A DNA stretch of 64,000 bases from Panopea generosa (taxonomy: Eukaryota > Mollusca > Bivalvia > Adapedonta > Hiatellidae): the NCBI GenBank assembly GCA_029582155.1, contig CM055911.1, forward strand, positions 50,510,062-50,574,061, read 5' to 3'. This document shows, piece after piece, positions 34,301 through 44,160 of this stretch. The translations under genes and the position numbers were made by a program. Position 1 is the stretch's first letter. Every line of letters starts with the position of its first letter. The notes under the pieces are model-generated. The model was not told the origin of the DNA. It did not search any database and saw only the letters and a list, made by a program, of their open reading frames with translations.

Positions 34301-37300
34301 AGCATTTCTGGTGATGGTCGAGTCACAGGAAATAATGACAACAAAGGAAGGTCATCTTCAATAATTCAGCATTTTTTCTTGTGTTTAAGAAAAAAATTGA
34401 AAAATTGGGAAATGTATGACACTTTATTTGTCTGCTGTTGCTTATGGAAATGAAACGGGCTAAACATTGTAACTTAAATTGGCTTTAAATTGCTCATTGT
34501 ATATGCCTGACAAAGTCTTGTATTAAATAACATCACATACACTTCATTTTCAAGAGTAAATGGATTTTGTACACGGTGTTCTGGTTTGGACATGTTTGTG
34601 ATGGTTCTGTGAGGCATGTTATGGTTAGGCTGCATTGAAACACATTAGGCCATAATAAATTAATTGCTAGATTATTATCCCTGCCCGCCCGCCCCTGGAT
34701 TTTCATGCCGCCCAACCCTTTTTATTTTCGTAAAAATAAAAAACAAGCATCAAAAATTTAAAAATGAAAATAAAAAATAAAGTCCTCCCACCGTCCCGCC
34801 CTCCCCGTTTTTAAGAAAAAATTGGATGATAATCTAGCAATTAATTTATGATGGCCTTGTGTTGAATTCACATTTTCACGCATGTGTCCACTGTTCATCT
34901 AACTGTCAGTTATTTTTTTTATTTCTAAACTTATTTAGTTCAAATCAATTATGATTCTTACAACTTAGACAAATCATGCTTGAAGTCTTCGAGGATAGCA
35001 GCAGTAATAGATATATGCAGATAAAGTGTCGTGCCGAGGACACATAGCCATGATGGAGGATCAAACTGACGATTCCTCAATTCTGGGTCTGATGCTCTAC
35101 ACCTGGAACATCATGGGCTTCATGAGTTCACTCTTACATGTGCTATGTGTGCGTAATGGTGCATGAGCAACTATAGATTGATTCAAGGCAGTATGGTAAT
35201 GTTTTGGATGGGAAACAAGCCATAGAATTATGAAGAAATAAATTCAAATTGCTATACTTTTGCATGAAACAAGATTTTCTATGTTATTGATATGTTAGTT
35301 AGGGCTGTAGTGTCAATATTTTTGATTACTATTTAGTAAGTTAGTAAACTAATATTATAAAAACAAACTTCCAACTTCGTCATATACATGTAGTTATCAC
35401 ATGATCTACATACATTTTGAAATGCTTTACAAAAAAGTCAAAACATGTGAACTTAATTTCGTGTTTTTGTTTTTTTTTCAGCAAGAAATCCACCACTAGT
35501 GTGCGCAGGGATACCATACCTTAAGAAATATGCCAGTATTTGTTTAAAATTCACGAAGTTGACTGTAACTAACTGTAGTTTTTCAGGTAGGTTCTTACAC
35601 AGATATTTGCTGTTTAAATATAAGTACACATATCAACATTTCGAATACTAGGACTGAGAAACCTCATTTGAATTAAATCTACCATGAGGTCCTTTTTCAT
35701 GCACAGCTTGGCTTGTCTGGCAGTGATGTTAGAAATAAAGTTCAGGTTTTTCCCTTCGACCTTGTTTGCTTGAGGGCATCTTGCCTGACATTGCTGTTGG
35801 AAATAAAGTTACGGTTTGCCCTTTGACTTTGTTTGCTTGAGGGCGTCTTGCCTGGCAGTGGTGAAAGTTGGGATATGCCCTCCAACCTTGTTTGCTTGAG
35901 GGCATCTTGCCTGACATTGATGTTGGAAATAAAGTTACGGTTCGCCCTTTGACTTTGTTTGCTTGAGGGCATCTTGCCTGGCAGTGGTAAAAGTTTGGAT
36001 ATGCCCTCCAACCTTGTTTGCTTGAGGGCATCTTGCCTGACATTGATGTTGGAAATAAAGTTACGGTTCGCCCTTTGACTTTGTTTGCTTGAGGGCATCT
36101 TGCCTGGCAGTGGTAAAAGTTTGGATATGCCCTCCAACCTTGTTTGCTTGAGGACATCTTGTCTGGCAGTGGTGTTGTAAATAAAATTAGGGTGTACTCT
36201 GCAGCCTTGTTTGCTTGAGGGCTGGTGTTGGAAATGAAGTGGAGGTTAACTGTCCAGTCTCAATCGCTGGAAGGGTATCTTACCTGACTGTGGTGTTGGA
36301 ATTTGGGGTTTGTTCTCTGGCTTTGTTCCCTGGAGGGTGTCGTGCCTAACAGTGGTGTTGGAACTGAAGGGCGTCATGCATGGCTTGCCTGAAAATTGTG
36401 TTTGAAATAAAGTTGTGATTTGCCCTCTAGCTTCTTTACCTGGAGGGTGTCTTACCTGACAGTGGTGTTTGAATTAAAGATGGGGTTTGCTGTCTGTCCT
36501 TGTTTGCTGGAGGGAGTTGTACCTGACAGTGGTGTTAGAAATAAAGTTACGGTTTGCCCTCTGGTCTCGTTTGCTGGAAGGCATTGTATCTGACAGTGGT
36601 GTTAGAAATAAAGTTCTGGTTTGCCCTCTGATCTTGTTTGCTGGAGGGAAATGTACCTGACAGAAGTGTTGGGAATAAAGTTGAGGTAAACTTGACCTCT
36701 GGTCTTATTTGCTGTTCCTTGTTCCCTGACAGTGGTATTGGAAATAAAGTGTGCCCTCCACTTTGTACCCTGCTTGCCTCAAGGTGGTATTGGAAATAAA
36801 GTGTGCCCTCCACTTTGTACCCTGCTTGCCTCAAGGTGGTATTGGAAATAAAGTGTGCCCTCCACATTGTTCCCTGTTTGTCTGGCAGTGGTTTTGGAAA
36901 TAAAGTGTGCCCTCCATTTTGTACCCTGCTTGCCTGACAGTGGTATTGGAAATAAAGTGTGCCCTCCACTTTGTTCCCTACTTGCCTCACAGTGGTATTG
37001 GAAATAAAGTGTGCCCTCCACTTTGTACCCTGCTTGCCTGGCAGTGGTTTTGGAAATAAAGTGTGCCCTCCATTTTGTACCCTGCTTGCCTGACAGTGGT
37101 ATTGGAAATAAAGTGTGCCCTCCACTTTGTTCCCTACTTGCCTCACAGTGGTATTGGAAATAAAGTGTGCCCTCCACTTTGTACCCTGCTTGCCTGGCAG
37201 TGGTTTTGGAAATAAAGTGTGCCCTCCACTTTGTACCCTGATTGCCTCACAGTGGTATTGGAAATAAAGTGTGCCCTCCACTTTGTACCCTGCTTGCCTC

Positions 37301-37864
37301 ACAGTTGTATTGGAAATAAAGTGTGCCCTCCACTTTGTACCCTGCTTGCCTCACAGTTGTATTGGAAATAAAGTGTGCCCTCCACTTTGTACCCTGCTTG
37401 CCTGACAGTGGTATTGGAAATAAAGTGTGCCCTCCACTTTGTACCCTGCTTGCCTGATAGTTGTATTGGAAATAAAGTGTGCCCTCCACTTTATACCCTA
37501 CTTGCCTCACAGTGGTATTAGAAATAAAGTGGGGGTTTCAATACACATACAACATGTAAATATTTCTTTCCATTATTGAGTGTTGATTTGTTCTATTGTA
37601 AAATTGGTATAAAAAAGATACCTCATATGACATTCATGTGACTAAATAACTTTATTTTTCACAGGCTGTGCTGCCATTGTGGCTAGGCTTGAAGGTTTCT
37701 CCATTGAGGATTTCCCACTTGGTTGCTTCAAAATTCCACCAGGTGGCGTTGCACTTGGTCAGGGAAACAACGACAGGGTGTTCATTGAGAGACAAAAATC
37801 AAATCCATGCATTGATGACAAGCTGTATTTCAAGTCAAAGAAAGAAGTTATAATAAGCAATTAA
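28142..37864 (+). CDS. Secreted 12-cysteine protein, DUF4773 type (five exons)
   Basis: Exons are 28142-28304, 33043-33249, 34124-34219, 35482-35586 and 37665-37864. They total 771 nt (256 residues plus stop) and all junctions fall in phase 1. Residues 1-18 form a signal peptide. A Lys/Arg-rich stretch (NDFRRGGR near 48-55) could be a processing site. The cysteine domain starts CSCLGYNCGCC (100-110) and continues VCANISYLPAPEYGISVTL, ARNPPLVCAGIPYL, SICLKF, GCAAIVARLEG and PLGCFKIPPGG. It has twelve cysteines (six possible disulfides) and four N-glycosylation sequons (121, 127, 151, 186). The layout CxC-CxCC / VCANxxYLP / NPPxxC / CLKF / C / GCF matches what I know of DUF4773 proteins, secreted arthropod and mollusc proteins of unknown function. 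The first exon's donor is the least certain part. ATG 28121 in the same frame is an alternative start, but an acceptor-like CCGCAG at 28136 suggests a 5' untranslated exon upstream. Confidence 0.75.
28765..28895 (-). mobile_element. LINE reverse-transcriptase 3' remnant
   Basis: On the minus strand, 28888-28850 translates to FFPRIIALWNSLP, followed by CETVLGDYQRVL. The FFPRxxxxWNxLP signature marks the C-terminal end of many animal non-LTR reverse-transcriptase ORFs. The frame is broken upstream. It lies in intron 1 of the DUF4773-type gene. Confidence 0.55.
29605..30035. repeat. Imperfect direct repeat pair
   Basis: 29605-29745 and 29905-30035 share CATCCATGTAC, AGCTTCGAGTAC-like, CTAGCTCAACA/CTAGCTCTACA and TGACCTATGTACTTT in the same order. 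Intron 1 sequence; no coding evidence. Confidence 0.55.
30820..31012 (+). mobile_element. 5'-truncated SINE (family B)
   Basis: Starts at CGACATTGTGTCTCATTATC and keeps the body and the tail ATATTCAATCAATCAATCA. It lacks the tRNA-like head. Confidence 0.75.
31330..31880. repeat. Sequence related to the interior of the 3.8-kb inverted-repeat element
   Basis: Shares ACGTTGATGATGCACATAT, TTTGTGGACAA, GACAAACGCAAAC-like and CACAGCGGGTGACA with 60860-61160. It is diverged, so probably a relative or internal fragment of the same family. Confidence 0.5.
31915..32228 (-). mobile_element. tRNA-derived SINE with long body (family D)
   Basis: The right end is the tRNA-like head (GGGGATTGAACCCACGACC, then CGCTCTACCACTAGACC on the plus strand). 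The body holds GAGGAAGCTTCTAGTACC, CAGTATTCTAAG and AATTTTTCAGTCATATCGCG. A plus-strand copy lies at 51270-51535. Similar elements are known from clams, but I cannot assign a name. Confidence 0.72.
32335..32512 (-). mobile_element. tRNA-derived SINE (family A)
   Basis: Body TTCGATTGTGAAACAAGTTC and TCTTCCTGATTAGAAGC; tRNA-like right end ATGACCCTCCGATCATGGG, then GTGCTCTACCACTGGACCAC. Confidence 0.78.
32568..32655. repeat. 31-bp tandem triplication
   Basis: TGATGCTTGGAAATTG starts at 32568, 32599 and 32630. Confidence 0.85.
32830..32937 (+). mobile_element. Truncated SINE (family B)
   Basis: Keeps GCTCGAGTACTGGTTAACC, ATCCCAGGAAACAGTGG and the tail AATATTCAATCAATCAATCA. It lies about 100 bp before exon 2 of the DUF4773-type gene. 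Confidence 0.7.
33043..33249 (+). CDS. Exon 2, DUF4773-type gene
   Basis: Acceptor ACTTATTTCCAG, donor GTAAGT. It encodes LSEEKKSLLGNVGSIISGHP, then a helix-like stretch and HCSCLGYNCGCCLHVEVKAI. Confidence 0.85.
33395..33860. repeat. Bivalve-type intronic repeat block
   Basis: Repeated AAATTATGGCCCTTGTTTGA and GACTTAGAAA units with GATAACTCTTGC. It ends at ATTCGAATAGTCGAGCG and GTCCCTCCGGCAGCTCTTG. Such blocks are familiar in bivalve introns; origin not assigned. Confidence 0.6.
34124..34219 (+). CDS. Exon 3, DUF4773-type gene
   Basis: Acceptor TATTTCTGTTGCAG, donor GTATAC. It encodes CANISYLPAPEYGISVTLSL and DGKIYVNKTIS. Confidence 0.85.
34647..34857. mobile_element. MITE, GGCCATAATAAATTAAT family
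   Basis: Inverted ends AGGCCATAATAAATTAATTG and, on the other strand, AGGCCATCATAAATTAATTG. CTAGATTATTATCC follows inward. It lies in intron 3 of the DUF4773-type gene. Confidence 0.8.
34940..35110 (-). mobile_element. tRNA-derived SINE (family A), degraded
   Basis: ACAACTTAGACAAATCATGC and AAGTCTTCGAGGATAGCAGC, then ATGATGGAGGATCAAACTGA and GATGCTCTACACCTGGAAC. Confidence 0.65.
35482..35586 (+). CDS. Exon 4, DUF4773-type gene
   Basis: Acceptor TTTTTTTTCAG, donor GTAGGT. It encodes RNPPLVCAGIPYLKKYASIC and LKFTKLTVTNCSFS. Confidence 0.85.
35700..36180. repeat. 126-bp minisatellite
   Basis: CTTGTTTGCTTGAGGGCATC starts at 35761, 35887 and 36013 (period 126 bp, two similar half-units). From 36180 to 36715 the units degenerate. 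It lies in intron 4 of the DUF4773-type gene. Open frames across it follow from the period being a multiple of three. Confidence 0.88.
36715..37535. repeat. 52-bp minisatellite
   Basis: About 15 units with GTATTGGAAATAAAGTGTGC, CCTCCACTTTGTACCCTG and CTTGCCTGACAGTG. The period is not a multiple of three, yet several minus-strand frames are open because each frame passes in turn through the three phases, giving a 52-residue peptide period. Non-coding. It ends 130 bp before exon 5. Confidence 0.9.
37665..37864 (+). CDS. Exon 5, DUF4773-type gene (stop)
   Basis: Acceptor TTTATTTTTCACAG. It encodes CAAIVARLEGFSIEDFPLGC, FKIPPGGVALGQGNNDRVFI and a Lys-rich end VIISN before TAA. Confidence 0.85.
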
Positions 37865-38194
37865 CAGGCCGGAGTACTGTGATAAAACTTCACTTGACCA
37901 TTTGTTTTAGTTTATCACAATGCTATATGTAGTCAAGGACTTATATAGAGAAGAAAATGAAACTAATTGAGATTTAAGAATGCTTGTGTATTCACACAAA
38001 ATCTCGTGAAATCACGTTTTTAATTATCTGAATTTCCATTCTTCTTAGAAATTCAAATCAAAAGTCTTTCTCTGCAAAATGGAATTCTCTACACAACAAG
38101 AGACCATTCCGAGCATTTTGTATTTAAAACTGTTGAAAGGACTTATGATTACAAAATGTGTTTACTTCAATTTAAGAAACAACAAAGTACTTGA

Positions 38195-38420
38195 AATTTT
38201 ACTTCAAACTACAATGTTTAAAATTCAAGATCATTTTGAATGTTTAAAACATTATAAAACATCTAAGATAACATACTGCTTGTATTTTATGAATAAGAAT
38301 TAGTTTCCTGTGAAATGTGAATGATTAATTTTCCAAGTTATTAATTCTTCGCATGCTATTTAAATAGAATTTAGTATAGAGATGCAAGTTTCCTATCCTT
38401 CTATATAAGTCCTTGATATA
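38195..38420. repeat. Second copy of the repeat at 2160-2430
   Basis: AAAATTCAAGATCATTTTG, AAAACATTATAAAACATCTA, TTTCCTGTGAAATGTGAATG and AGAGATGCAAGTTTCC. It could be part of the 3' untranslated region of the DUF4773-type gene. Confidence 0.7.
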
Positions 38421-38634
38421 GTAAAATATGCGGGCTGTTCCAGATGTTTATTGGTATAGTACACACTTTAAAGGGACACTTACTTTTTTTAAATTTTCAC
38501 TCAACACTGTTTTTTAAAAAAGTCGTATCTACCGGTACATGATACAAATTTTTTTTGTATGAAATTAAAATATCCCAGTATGTATTCAGATGCTTAACTT
38601 GTGCTTATGTTTTGCAGAGGGGCACAACTTAAAA

Positions 38635-38870
38635 GCTCCAAAGGCACTTCTTTTTTATCTCAAAGAATTGTGGTCATTTGTGACAAAATATGCTAATATA
38701 TTTTAATTTCATAATTTTTTATGGGTAAGAAAAAAAAAAAATAAAGAATTTTTAATATTTTTTAGACATTTGAATATTAACATGACTTCACTAAATAGAA
38801 CTCTTATAAATGCTTTAAAGGTGGTCCTTTTTTTTTCACAAAGATTTGTGGTCATTTCTGACAAAAAAAG
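38635..38870. repeat. Direct repeat, about 178 bp apart
   Basis: AGAATTGTGGTCATTTGTGA (38664) and AGATTTGTGGTCATTTCTGA (38842), with similar T-rich flanks. Confidence 0.55.
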
Positions 38871-39270
38871 TTTTAATGTCAAGTTCAAAAAACTAAGCAA
38901 TAATCTAAATAAAAAATTATATATATATCACCAAGTGACCAAAAAGACTCGTGTGAGATTATCGATTGCAATCTCATCTATCTACAAAAATCTCTTTACT
39001 CGAAGTTTTTTTTATCCATTTTAACTAAATTAATATTTGAGGTTCTACCTTGGTCCTTTTTCATGTTCAAACAATGTCTCTGTGAACATACGGTATTTGG
39101 CCCTGCCAAGATATTTATAGAATTTATACAATGTATAGGGAAACTTTAAAAAAAAATCTCTGAAACTGAAAACACTAGGACATGTAGCAGCTCATAGTCC
39201 ATTACTAAGTTTATTCAAATCGAGACCATATGGTCATATTTGGCGTTGTCCTGGAATATCCAGCTCTATC

Positions 39271-39497
39271 AGGCCATAATAAATTAATGGATTGATCATC
39301 ATCCCCACCCACCCCGTAATTTTCATGCTGCCCCGACCCTTTTTATTTCCTAAAAAAAAATATTTAAAAAAAAAAAAATATTTTTTAAAAAAAAACATCA
39401 TAAAATTTGAAAAATGAAAATAAAAAAAAAATCCTCCTACCTTCCTTTTTTTAAGAAAAATTTTGATGATAATCTAGCGATTAATTCATAATGGCCT
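39271..39497. mobile_element. MITE, GGCCATAATAAATTAAT family
   Basis: Ends AGGCCATAATAAATTAATGG and, inverted, AGGCCATTATGAATTAATCG. The middle is A-rich with CCCCGACCCTTTTTATTTCC. Confidence 0.8.
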
Positions 39498-40225
39498 AAA
39501 AGAAAAAAAACAGAAAAACTATTTTGTATGTAGCGTAAGCTCCTGGTTCTTTTCCACCTTTGTTCAAACGATGACCCTCGAGTTATATTTAGTCTGACCC
39601 AGGGATACAGCCGAGGTGTGTGACCTCAGACCTGCTTTGACTTCTTGTTACATAGTTTACATTTACCAGTAAACAAATTCAGCCAAACTTGTTTTAAAAT
39701 GCTTTTTATATATAAATTGCAAAAATTGTCCCATAGAGAAGATTTGTGCTGGATACTGGTCAATACTGATCAGTTTAACATAAAACCACAACAGAATGAA
39801 ACCATACTCGTATCTGGGGAAAAAGTTGTTTTTAACTTTAGTTTCATGTTTAATCAAATGTTTATTTTTTATATCATTGAGCATTTAATGTAGATTCTTG
39901 AATATGATAACAAAGTAACTGTCATTTTAACCAGTGCCATATGTATAGAAGTTATGGATATTTTAATCAAGGTTATTTTCTTTATTTTTTTTGTGCCTTT
40001 TGTTTATGAACTTATGGATAAGCCCATACATTTGTATAATGAATATTTCTGCTCAGTTTATTTATGAACTTGTGGATCAGCTCTTAAAATTTATGTTTGA
40101 TGAAAATTATGAGGAGAAAAAATGTGTTGTCCCCATTTTCATGTCTGAGATGAACAGAGACTGATGGTCTTGCCATAATATGAATACATGTATGTATAAC
40201 CAGGGCTGCACTGCATTCAGCAAAT

Positions 40226-40346
40226 GGATTTGCTGTCTGATATCCTAGAATTATCATGTAATGCATTCTGATTTGAGGTTCATTCAGAATTTGCTGTCTG
40301 ATATACTAGAATTATCATGTAATGCATTCTGGTTTGAGGTTGTCAG
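40226..40346. repeat. 62-bp tandem duplication
   Basis: TTTGCTGTCTGATATCCTAG and TTTGCTGTCTGATATACTAG, each followed by AATTATCATGTAATGCATTC. No gene was seen from 37865 to here apart from repeats. Confidence 0.85.
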
Positions 40347-40984
40347 ATAGAGAATAAATTCAATAATGTTTAATGTTCATAATACAGAATGCAGCCCAGG
40401 ATTAATACTTAGTTAAATATACTGTATTTATCTTTGCTTGCAAATATCACTTGTATGCTTTTGTATCGCTTAAAAGTAGTATGTATACATGCGCGTAAAA
40501 TACATGAACATGCATGTGTATGACATTAAGTAGTATAATTACCTTTTTGTACCATGCAGCAGATTAACAATTTCAAGTTGGGTTTGTAGATTTTTGGGAA
40601 ACAAATTAATGCCCGAGGCAGGAGCACATATTGATTTCATTGAGCATGTATTCAATTTTGGAATTTAGGACATGATACATATTTGGCCGTTTTAGGGGTG
40701 ATGGATGGAATAAGCCAGTTCTGGCATAGGATTTTTAATCAACTTATGCTTTTAACATTTCTGGCCTGCTAGATTTAAGCTTTAGCTAGTAGCATCTTAT
40801 GTTTTACACTCTCAAAGTGCCTTTTTCAAACATTTAAAGAACATGGGATTTTGAAATACTGTTTAAGATTTTATTTTTTTCTTATATTTGGAATATTTAA
40901 TCTTTTTGTAACCAATTACATGTATATGACATTTCCAGAGATTCATCAATTATGCAAGTCTTTCAGAGAAAATAATTTGTCAGA

Positions 40985-41165
40985 ACTTCGGTATAACATC
41001 AAAGTATGCTCCAATAAGTTTATGTGGGAAAGTTAGCCATATACTGGAGGAATGATGGTGCTTCTACTCAGATTTATCTGGAGGTCTTCCTCCACCAATA
41101 AAACTGGATGTGCCATATTCGACATGAAATGTGTAAAAAATGGTGTTAAACCCCATTAGATAAAC
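40985..41165 (+). mobile_element. Truncated SINE (family C)
   Basis: Contains GTGGGAAAGTTAGCC, CTACTCAGATTTATCTGGAG, GTCTTCCTCCACCAATAAAA and GATGTGCCATATTCGAC. No tRNA-like head. Confidence 0.65.
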
Positions 41166-41589
41166 ACCTTTTAATAGGTGACATTGCAGTGCCAAAACAT
41201 TTTGACAGAGTTTTTCTTTCAGATGGCCTTAATTTTTTAATTTCTAGTTTCAGCGACTTCACAGTAGCTTGTTCGTGAATGCTTCATTGTGTGCGTTTTC
41301 TGTTGTCAAGGTTACAGGGTGTTTTATCTGTTATTAATTTTTGTTCATTGACAATGACTGTTTGCTTCTGAAGCCAAGTCTTGTAAAGTGCAGATGTAAA
41401 GCTTGACAAAATATTTATTTTCTTAATATACATGTATTATGCTTCCAATAGCATGACTTTATAAAAATATGATCTCTTTATTATTTTTGACATTATATAT
41501 ACCTTTATGTGATACATGTATATACATTTATGTTCTTACACAAGTCTCCTGTCTTTCATATTGTGCTTTTTTCTCTTTCAACGAAGCAG

Positions 41590-42180
41590 TAATCATACCC
41601 CCAGATACAAAGTATATGGCGGCTATATACGAGTCATGCTCGTCCCTCTGTCCATCTGTGGACAATTTTTGTGATCGTTATTTCTCAGCAACCATTTGCA
41701 GGAATTCAATGAAACTTCACATGGGTGACTAGTACCAAGCCTAGTTGTGCATATTGTCAACTTGTGGGAGTTCAGTGAGTACTGGTCATGGCCCTTTGAA
41801 TTTTTCATACATATTTTTGATGGCAACCATTTGTAGGAATTCAATGAAACTTCATAAGTGATTGGTACCAAGCCTAGTTGTGTATATTGTGGCATTTTGG
41901 TCGCCAATAATTTTTCAATGAGTTATGGCCCTTTGAATTTTTCAGACATTTTTTTTTGTGGTCGCTATTTCTCGGCAACCATTGATTGAAATTCAGTGAC
42001 ACTTCACTTAAGTGATTGGTACCAAGCCTAGGTGTGCAAATCGTCAGCATGTTGCGCCAGAATAATTTTTCAATGAGTTCTGACCCTTCGAATTTTTCAG
42101 AAATTTTTGTTGTCGCTGTTTCTCGGCAACCATTGACTGGAATTCAATGACACTTCACAAAAGTGGTTCACTGTATCAAA
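41590..42180. repeat. Degenerate tandem repeat, about 110-160 bp period
   Basis: Four copies of TTTCTCAGCAACCATTTGCA or similar, each followed by AATTCAATGAAACTTCAC, GGTACCAAGCCTAGTTGTG and GGCCCTTTGAATTTTTC. Another bivalve-type repeat. Confidence 0.75.
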
Positions 42181-42894
42181 GCTGGTGCAGAAACTGTGTC
42201 AGGACGCCATCTTGGGGGTATTCATCACCTTCAGTGATATTTTTAGTTTCATTCCTGTTTGTGTTTTTTGAGTGTTGATGATTATATAGAAATCGCAGTA
42301 TATAGTTTGGCTTATAAAATAAAATTCTTAGAATTTGAAGTGTTTGTTTGTTATACTTCATTGTAGGATTAGTTCAATTGCAAAATAAGCTCAAAGCTTT
42401 CACGAATGGCTCCAGAGTCTGTTACCTGGTTAGAACCATTACTGAGAGTGGTTTTTGGCATGTTGAGTCTGGGACCGAACCCGTGACATCTGGTGTGATT
42501 GTCCAACACCACACTACTGCCCAATATGTTTGTGGTAAAACTATTACTGTGATGAAAAGAAAACTAAAACAAACAAAAATAAACGTGAACCATCATCTTC
42601 ACACATGACAAATTGGATGAATTCTGACCACACTGGTTCCGAAAAATAAAAACCTTTATCTACAAGCTGTGTATACATGATGCAAATATGAAATATAAAG
42701 ACTCAAGGGACATAACCACGGATGTGGTTGTAGGGCATCCTATTTTAAACATCTGATTATTTATGACGGTGTGTGGTAGCTATTTAAATTGTCAGTTTTA
42801 TCGATATCGATCGAAAGCATATTTACCTAAATATCAACCAGTATTTGCAAAGTTAATTACTTACATTATATATCTTCAGAACTAGTTATTATTT

Positions 42895-43045
42895 AAACAT
42901 TTGTGAAACAAGTTCTTATCACATGAGACAAACCATGCTCAAAGTCTTCTTTGGTTTAACAAGTACTTAGCATATGTGGATAAAGTGTCTTGCTCAAGGA
43001 CACTAAACACAGCCATGGCAGACGATTGACCCCACGACCCATGGT
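42895..43045 (-). mobile_element. Truncated tRNA-derived SINE (family A)
   Basis: TTTGTGAAACAAGTTC, AAGTCTTCTTTGG and TGTCTTGCTCAAGGACAC, then a cut-off tRNA-like end (GACCCCACGACCC). An unrelated tRNA-like fragment GGGACCGAACCCGTGACATC lies at 42470. Confidence 0.65.
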
Positions 43046-43134
43046 GAATTTTTATTTGAAGATTGCCACATCCAGTAAAGAAAAAAGCACAGCTAGAAGC
43101 CCACAGAAGCAAGAATCATTTGTATAAAAGAACA

Positions 43135-43314
43135 GTCAAACCTGTCTTAACCAGTCACTCAACAAAAAGTGCAAAAATTACCCCTTAAAGCAGGTGGCTG
43201 CTTAATACAGGTTGATTAAAACTAAAACTTTTAAATTGCAAATAGAAAAGTGGCTGTTTAAGACAAGTGGTTGCTTAATAGAGGTGGCTACTGACAGAGG
43301 TTTGGTTGTATTGG
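43135..43314. mobile_element. Palindromic MITE (GTCAAACCTGT family)
   Basis: Ends AGTCAAACCTGTCTTAACCA and, inverted, CAAACCTCTGTCAGTAGCC. Inside: GTGGCTGTTTAAGACAAGTG. Further copies at 45877, 46090 and 47590. Confidence 0.7.
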
Positions 43315-43689
43315 TAAGACTTAACCATGTATCAAAATAGTGACCAGCCTAGCCCAGTTAGCTGTCAGTAGAGTGTCTGACTATCAACCCAGGGTCACAA
43401 ATTTGACAATTTTCATTTGGTAATTTTAACTCGTACTAAATTGAACCAAATTCAATTATTTGTAACCAATATGGTCGATAATATAACACTTGTTTCATTT
43501 GCCCCACAATACATTATGTACATGTATATTATTTAAGGCTAACCTGGACGTGTAGGCAAATTTATGATATCCCTTTTCAATACCAAAATTTTGAGAGAAA
43601 AAAATGCCTTTGAAGGGAACATACTCCAGGATTTATGAAATAATTTAGAATTGGATAAAAGCATTTTTTCCAAAAGATCATGCCTATAT

Positions 43690-44160
43690 TACTGATGTTC
43701 TATTGCTAAAATTATACCTACCTAAACATACCAAATTAATATATTTAAAAGGGATTTCCTAACTATGGCTATGTGCCTAGGTTAAACTAAAATAGATTTC
43801 CCGCTTAAAATTATAACATATTTTGTGACGTATAAAAGAGTTAAGTAATATATTACAATTTGATCCATAATACACATTTACACATAGTAAAAATTGTTTA
43901 ATCTTAGAAAGAGTCCAAATGACAATGTGCAGATCATCAAGCATAATATAAATGCTGTCTATTTTTAGCATAATCATTTCCTTTCAAGTTCATCATTCCA
44001 ATTAAAATATTGAGTTTGCCACTTTGAGATATAAAACCATTCAGATTTTATTTGTTAGTGAGTATGTAATGCTTTGTAATAACTTTAAAAAATAATTTCA
44101 TTTTTTAAGACATTTATATCATTTATTCCTGATATACTCTCTTTAAGGTCATTTGGTTAA
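43690..44160. repeat. Dispersed ~470-bp repeat
   Basis: Matches 10360-10830: ATTTCCCGCTTAAAATTATA, TTTGATCCATAAT, GCTGTCTATTTTTAG, AAGACATTTATA and TTCCTGATATACTCTCTTTA. Confidence 0.7.

Noticed and set aside
35729-37510. Minus-strand frames of up to 251 codons
   Set aside because: Produced by the 126-bp and 52-bp minisatellites within the DUF4773-type gene's intron.
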